DNA of 64,000 bases from Caulobacter sp. (lineage in GTDB: Bacteria; Pseudomonadota; Alphaproteobacteria; Caulobacterales; Caulobacteraceae): positions 62,001 through 126,000 of the forward strand of contig JAQGIP010000071.1 of NCBI GenBank assembly GCA_028291055.1, read 5' to 3'. Both the position numbers and the translations under genes were made by a program. Positions 60,717 through 64,000 of the stretch are shown here, one piece after another. How positions within the stretch are numbered: position 1 is the stretch's first letter; each line of letters begins with the position of its first letter. Under the pieces are notes generated by a model, which worked only from the letters and a program-made list of their open reading frames with translations, searched no databases and was not told where the DNA came from.

Positions 60717-62336
60717 CTAGGGCTTGGCGCAGAGGAAACGCACCCGGTGCCAGTCGACCAGGTTGTCGCGCCACCCGGTGATCCGGGGGTTCACCATATT
60801 CTTGTTCACATAGAAGTAGATCGGGATCACCGGGGCTTCCTCGAGCATCATCGATTCGGCCTGGGCCAGATATCCGGCCCGCCTGACCGCGTCCGGCTCC
60901 GCGTCGGCCTTGGCCAGCAGGGCGTCATAGGCGCGGTTGGAATAGTCGCTGTAGTTCTGGGCCCCCGTGGACGTCCCCATCAGATAGAGGAAGGTCATCG
61001 GGTCGTTGTAGTCGGCGACCCAGGAGGCGTCCGCCGCCTGGAAGGCGCGGGCGCGGTAGTCGGCATAGGCGATCTGGGTCTCCTCCTGCGCCAGCTGCGC
61101 CTCCACGCCGATCGCCTTCCAGTCGGCCTGCACCGCCGGCATGAACAGCATCGGGTCGGGCGTGTTGCGGTGCTTTAAGGTGAACTTCAGCGGATGGCCC
61201 GGGCCATAGCCCGCCGCGGCCAGCAGCCGCCGCGCCTCCGCCTGGCGCCGTTCGAAGCTCCAGGCCGCCCAGGCCGGCGGCTTGGGCGAGGTGTAGTTCG
61301 CCAGGCCCGGCGGGGTGAAGGTGTAGGCTGACAGCTGGCCGCCGCGTAGAAGCTTGCCGGTTATGAAGTCGCGGTCCACCGCCATGTCCAGCGCCTGGCG
61401 CACCCGCACGTCGCGGAAGGCCGGCACACCGTTCTTGGCGCTGGTGTTGAAGGCGATATAGGCCACGCCCAGGTAGGTGTTGACGTGGATATAGCCGGGC
61501 ATGGTCTTCTTCAGGAAGGCGATGCGGTTGGATTGCATGTCGGTGTTGACGTCGATCTCGCCGCGCTTGATCCGCCGCTCGGCCGACACCGCGTCGACGG
61601 TGGGATAGTAGCGGACCTGGTCGAAACAGACGTGGGCGGCGTCGTAGAAGCGCGGGTTCTTCTCCACCAGCACATAGTCGCCGAGGCGCCAGCTCTTCAC
61701 CACATAGGGCCCCGAGGAGACGAAGTTCTCCGGCCGCACCCAGGCGTCGCCGTACTTCTCCACGGCGTGTTTGGGCACCGCGAACATGGTCTGGTGCTTG
61801 GCCAGCTCCGGCAGGTAGGGGGCCGGATGAACGAGCTTGATCTCCAGGGTATGGGCGTCGATGGCCCGCACGCCGAGCGATTCCGGCGGCGCCTTGCCCT
61901 CGTTCACCGGCTGCGCGCCGGCGATGAAATAGAGCAGGCTGGCGTACTCCGACGCCGTCTTCGGATCCATGATCCGGCGCAGGGAGAAGACGAAGTCGTC
62001 GGCGGTGATGGGAACCCCGTCCGACCACACCGCGTCGCGCAGGTGGAAGATCCAGGTCAGCCCGTCGGGGGAGGTTTCCCAGCTCGTCGCCAATCCTGGC
62101 ATGGCCGCGCCGTCGGCGTCGTCGGTGGTCAGCCCCACGAAGACGTCGCCCAGCAGCCGGCTTTCCCAGGTGCCCGTGGCCTTGTGCGGATCGAGCGTCA
62201 CCGGCTCGGTGGTGTTGCCGTATTCGAGGCAGAGCTTGCCGGCTGGACAGGGCGCGCGGCCCGCTCCCTTGCCCCCGCAACCGGCCAACATCGCGGCCGC
62301 GACCATCACACCCACCAACAAGAGATTGCGGAACAC
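60717..62336 (-). CDS. Oligopeptide ABC transporter substrate-binding lipoprotein (OppA-like)
   Basis: Lipobox VAAAMLAGCGG; EPVTLDPHKATGTWESRLLGDVFVGL...VWSDGVPITADDFVFSLRRIMDP. Confidence 0.9.
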   Translation of the reverse strand: MFRNLLLVGVMVAAAMLAGCGGKGAGRAPCPAGKLCLEYGNTTEPVTLDPHKATGTWESRLLGDVFVGLTTDDADGAAMPGLATSWETSPDGLTWIFHLRDAVWSDGVPITADDFVFSLRRIMDPKTASEYASLLYFIAGAQPVNEGKAPPESLGVRAIDAHTLEIKLVHPAPYLPELAKHQTMFAVPKHAVEKYGDAWVRPENFVSSGPYVVKSWRLGDYVLVEKNPRFYDAAHVCFDQVRYYPTVDAVSAERRIKRGEIDVNTDMQSNRIAFLKKTMPGYIHVNTYLGVAYIAFNTSAKNGVPAFRDVRVRQALDMAVDRDFITGKLLRGGQLSAYTFTPPGLANYTSPKPPAWAAWSFERRQAEARRLLAAAGYGPGHPLKFTLKHRNTPDPMLFMPAVQADWKAIGVEAQLAQEETQIAYADYRARAFQAADASWVADYNDPMTFLYLMGTSTGAQNYSDYSNRAYDALLAKADAEPDAVRRAGYLAQAESMMLEEAPVIPIYFYVNKNMVNPRITGWRDNLVDWHRVRFLCAKP

Positions 62337-62386
62337 GCGGCGGGCCTCTTCTATGTAGGGCAACGAGTAAGCGGGATCAGTCACCG

Positions 62387-62962
62387 ATGACACAGTTTCG
62401 AATCGCCTCAAAGGCCGGCCGGACCACCCTGGCGGCCCTTGCCCTGCTGGGGTCATTGGCGCTCGCCGCCAACGCCCAGGCCGCGGACCGCGCCTCCAAG
62501 GCCGCCGGCGACAAGGGCCGCGCCGTGATTCTTCAGTCCGTCCTGGATTGCCGCGCCATCACCGACCCCACCCAGCGGCTGGCCTGCTTCGACGGCGCCG
62601 TGGGCCAGATGGACCAGGCCGAGAAGAGCGGCGACATCGTCGTCATCGACCGCGCCCAGGTGCGCGAGGCCAAGAAGGCCGCCTTCGGCTTCGAGATGCC
62701 GCACTTCACCTTCTTCGATAAGGGCGACAAGCCCGAGGTGGTCGACAAGGTCTCCGGCGTGGCCGAATCCGCCTACGTCAACAAGGACGGCAAATGGGTC
62801 GTCGTGCTGGAAGACGGCGGCAAATGGGTGCAGGTCGACAACGAGCCGATCAGCGTCTCGCCCCGCAAGGGCAGCAAGGTAGAGATCCGGACCGCCGTGT
62901 TCGGCAGCTATTTCATGACGGTGGACGGCCAACGGTCGGTCCGCGCGCACCGGGTCAATTGA
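62387..62962 (+). CDS. Exported hypothetical protein (paralog A)
   Basis: Signal peptide; VLDCRAITDPTQRLACFDGAV. Confidence 0.75.
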   Translation: MTQFRIASKAGRTTLAALALLGSLALAANAQAADRASKAAGDKGRAVILQSVLDCRAITDPTQRLACFDGAVGQMDQAEKSGDIVVIDRAQVREAKKAAFGFEMPHFTFFDKGDKPEVVDKVSGVAESAYVNKDGKWVVVLEDGGKWVQVDNEPISVSPRKGSKVEIRTAVFGSYFMTVDGQRSVRAHRVN

Positions 62963-62990
62963 CCGGGGCTTTTCAGTAAGGGGTAGGGCG

Positions 62991-63566
62991 ATGCAGCAGC
63001 TTCACACGACGACGGCGGTCAGGCCGAAGCGCGGTCTGTTGACCCGGGGCGTGATCCTCGGCCTGGCGGCGGTGACCGTCGCGGGCGGGGCCTTCGCGGC
63101 CGGGCCCGGCGGCGGCAAGATGGCGGCGGTGGTCCAGGCGGTGATCGACTGCCACGGCGTGGCCGACAACACCCAGCGCCTGGCCTGCTACGACGACGCG
63201 GTGGCCAAATTCATCGACGCCAAGGCCAAGGGCGACGTGGTGGTCATGGACCGCGACCAGGCCGCCAAGGCGCGCCGCTCCGTGTTCGGCCTCGACCTGC
63301 CCAACGTCGACATCTTCGACCACGGCGCGCTCACCGAAGCCGATACCCTGACCACCACCATCACCGACGTGAAGAAGGTCGGCGGCGCCATGTGGCTGAT
63401 GACCATCGACGGCGGCGCCAAGTGGGTCCAGGTCTCCGGCCGCTTCCAGACGCCCCCGCACGCCGGCTCCAAGGCCGTCATCCGCCGCGCCGGCGTCGGC
63501 AGCTATGCGATGAGCGTCGATGGCGGGCGTGAGGTTCGCGTCGGCCGCAAGGACGACAAGAAGTAG
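62991..63566 (+). CDS. Exported hypothetical protein (paralog B)
   Basis: AVIDCHGVADNTQRLACYDDAV; same architecture and length (191 aa) as the preceding ORF. Confidence 0.75.
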   Translation: MQQLHTTTAVRPKRGLLTRGVILGLAAVTVAGGAFAAGPGGGKMAAVVQAVIDCHGVADNTQRLACYDDAVAKFIDAKAKGDVVVMDRDQAAKARRSVFGLDLPNVDIFDHGALTEADTLTTTITDVKKVGGAMWLMTIDGGAKWVQVSGRFQTPPHAGSKAVIRRAGVGSYAMSVDGGREVRVGRKDDKK

Positions 63567-63576
63567 CGCGCGGCGC

Positions 63577-63604
63577 CTTCCCTCCCGCGAAGTCGGGAGG
63601 GAAG
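63577..63604. terminator. Hairpin between convergent genes
   Basis: cttccctcccg-cgaagt-cgggagggaag, perfect 11-bp arms. Confidence 0.65.
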
Positions 63605-63610
63605 AAGCGC

Positions 63611-64000
63611 CTACCGATCCTTCGGATCCAGCGCGTCCCTCAGCCCGTCGCCGACGAAGTTGAAGCTGACCAGCGTGGCCACCATGATCAGGCTGGGGAA
63701 GATCAGCAGCCACGGCGCCAGTTCGCGGTCCGCCGCGCCGGTGGCGATCAGAGTGCCCAGCGAGGCCATCGGCGGCTGCACCCCCAACCCGAGGAAGCTC
63801 AGGAAGCTCTCGGCCAGGATCACCGCGGGAATGGTCAGGGTCACATAGACCACCACCGGCCCCAGCAGGTTGGGCACGATGTGGCGCGCCACGATGGCCA
63901 GCGGCGACAGCCCCCCTGCCCTGGCCGCCTCGATGAATTCTTTCTGCTTCAGGCTCATGGTCTGGCCGCGCACGATGCGGCTCATGGTCAGCCACTCCAC
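63611..64000 (-). CDS. ABC transporter permease (OppC/DppC-like), truncated by window edge
   Basis: SLKQKEFIEAARAGGLSPLAIVARHIVPNLLGPVVVYVTLTIPAVILAESFLSFLGLGVQPP. Confidence 0.92.
   Translation of the reverse strand: MEWLTMSRIVRGQTMSLKQKEFIEAARAGGLSPLAIVARHIVPNLLGPVVVYVTLTIPAVILAESFLSFLGLGVQPPMASLGTLIATGAADRELAPWLLIFPSLIMVATLVSFNFVGDGLRDALDPKDR

Overview
A GC-rich alphaproteobacterial chromosome segment. Gene content (DivJ-like kinase, MucR, DUF2336, TonB receptor, GMC oxidoreductases) resembles Caulobacteraceae, but no taxonomy search was run. The flanks (1-34.9 kb and 52-64 kb) are mostly ordinary chromosomal genes. They include a DivJ-like histidine kinase next to a soluble histidine kinase, sufE, mucR, a CoA/GMC metabolic cluster, a pectate-lyase-like RTX exoprotein, a copper cluster (frameshifted copA plus a CsoR-type repressor), a hybrid sensor kinase, tRNA-Pro, sppA, two tandem TPR-sulfotransferases, a TonB receptor and an oligopeptide ABC transporter. 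The accessory highlight is a ~17 kb island (34893-51949) inserted at the 3' end of tRNA-Gln(TTG). It is bounded by an exact 44-bp direct repeat, with a tyrosine integrase next to the intact tRNA. The island has an AlpA-like regulator, a 1208-aa primase/DUF927 helicase-like protein and a cluster of nine exact TGACACT/AGTGTCA motifs just downstream (candidate iteron origin). It also has a serine recombinase preceded by a 14-bp inverted repeat, and no recognisable virion genes. Its cargo is a one-directional operon: HNH nuclease, a protein with two GHKL ATPase domains (MutL/MORC-like plus histidine-kinase-like), an atypical receiver-domain protein, an unknown 229-aa protein, a C5 cytosine methyltransferase and Vsr. 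This is the best candidate for an undescribed system, probably defence or restriction-modification with a phosphorelay-like module. All function calls come from reading motifs by eye; no database search was possible.
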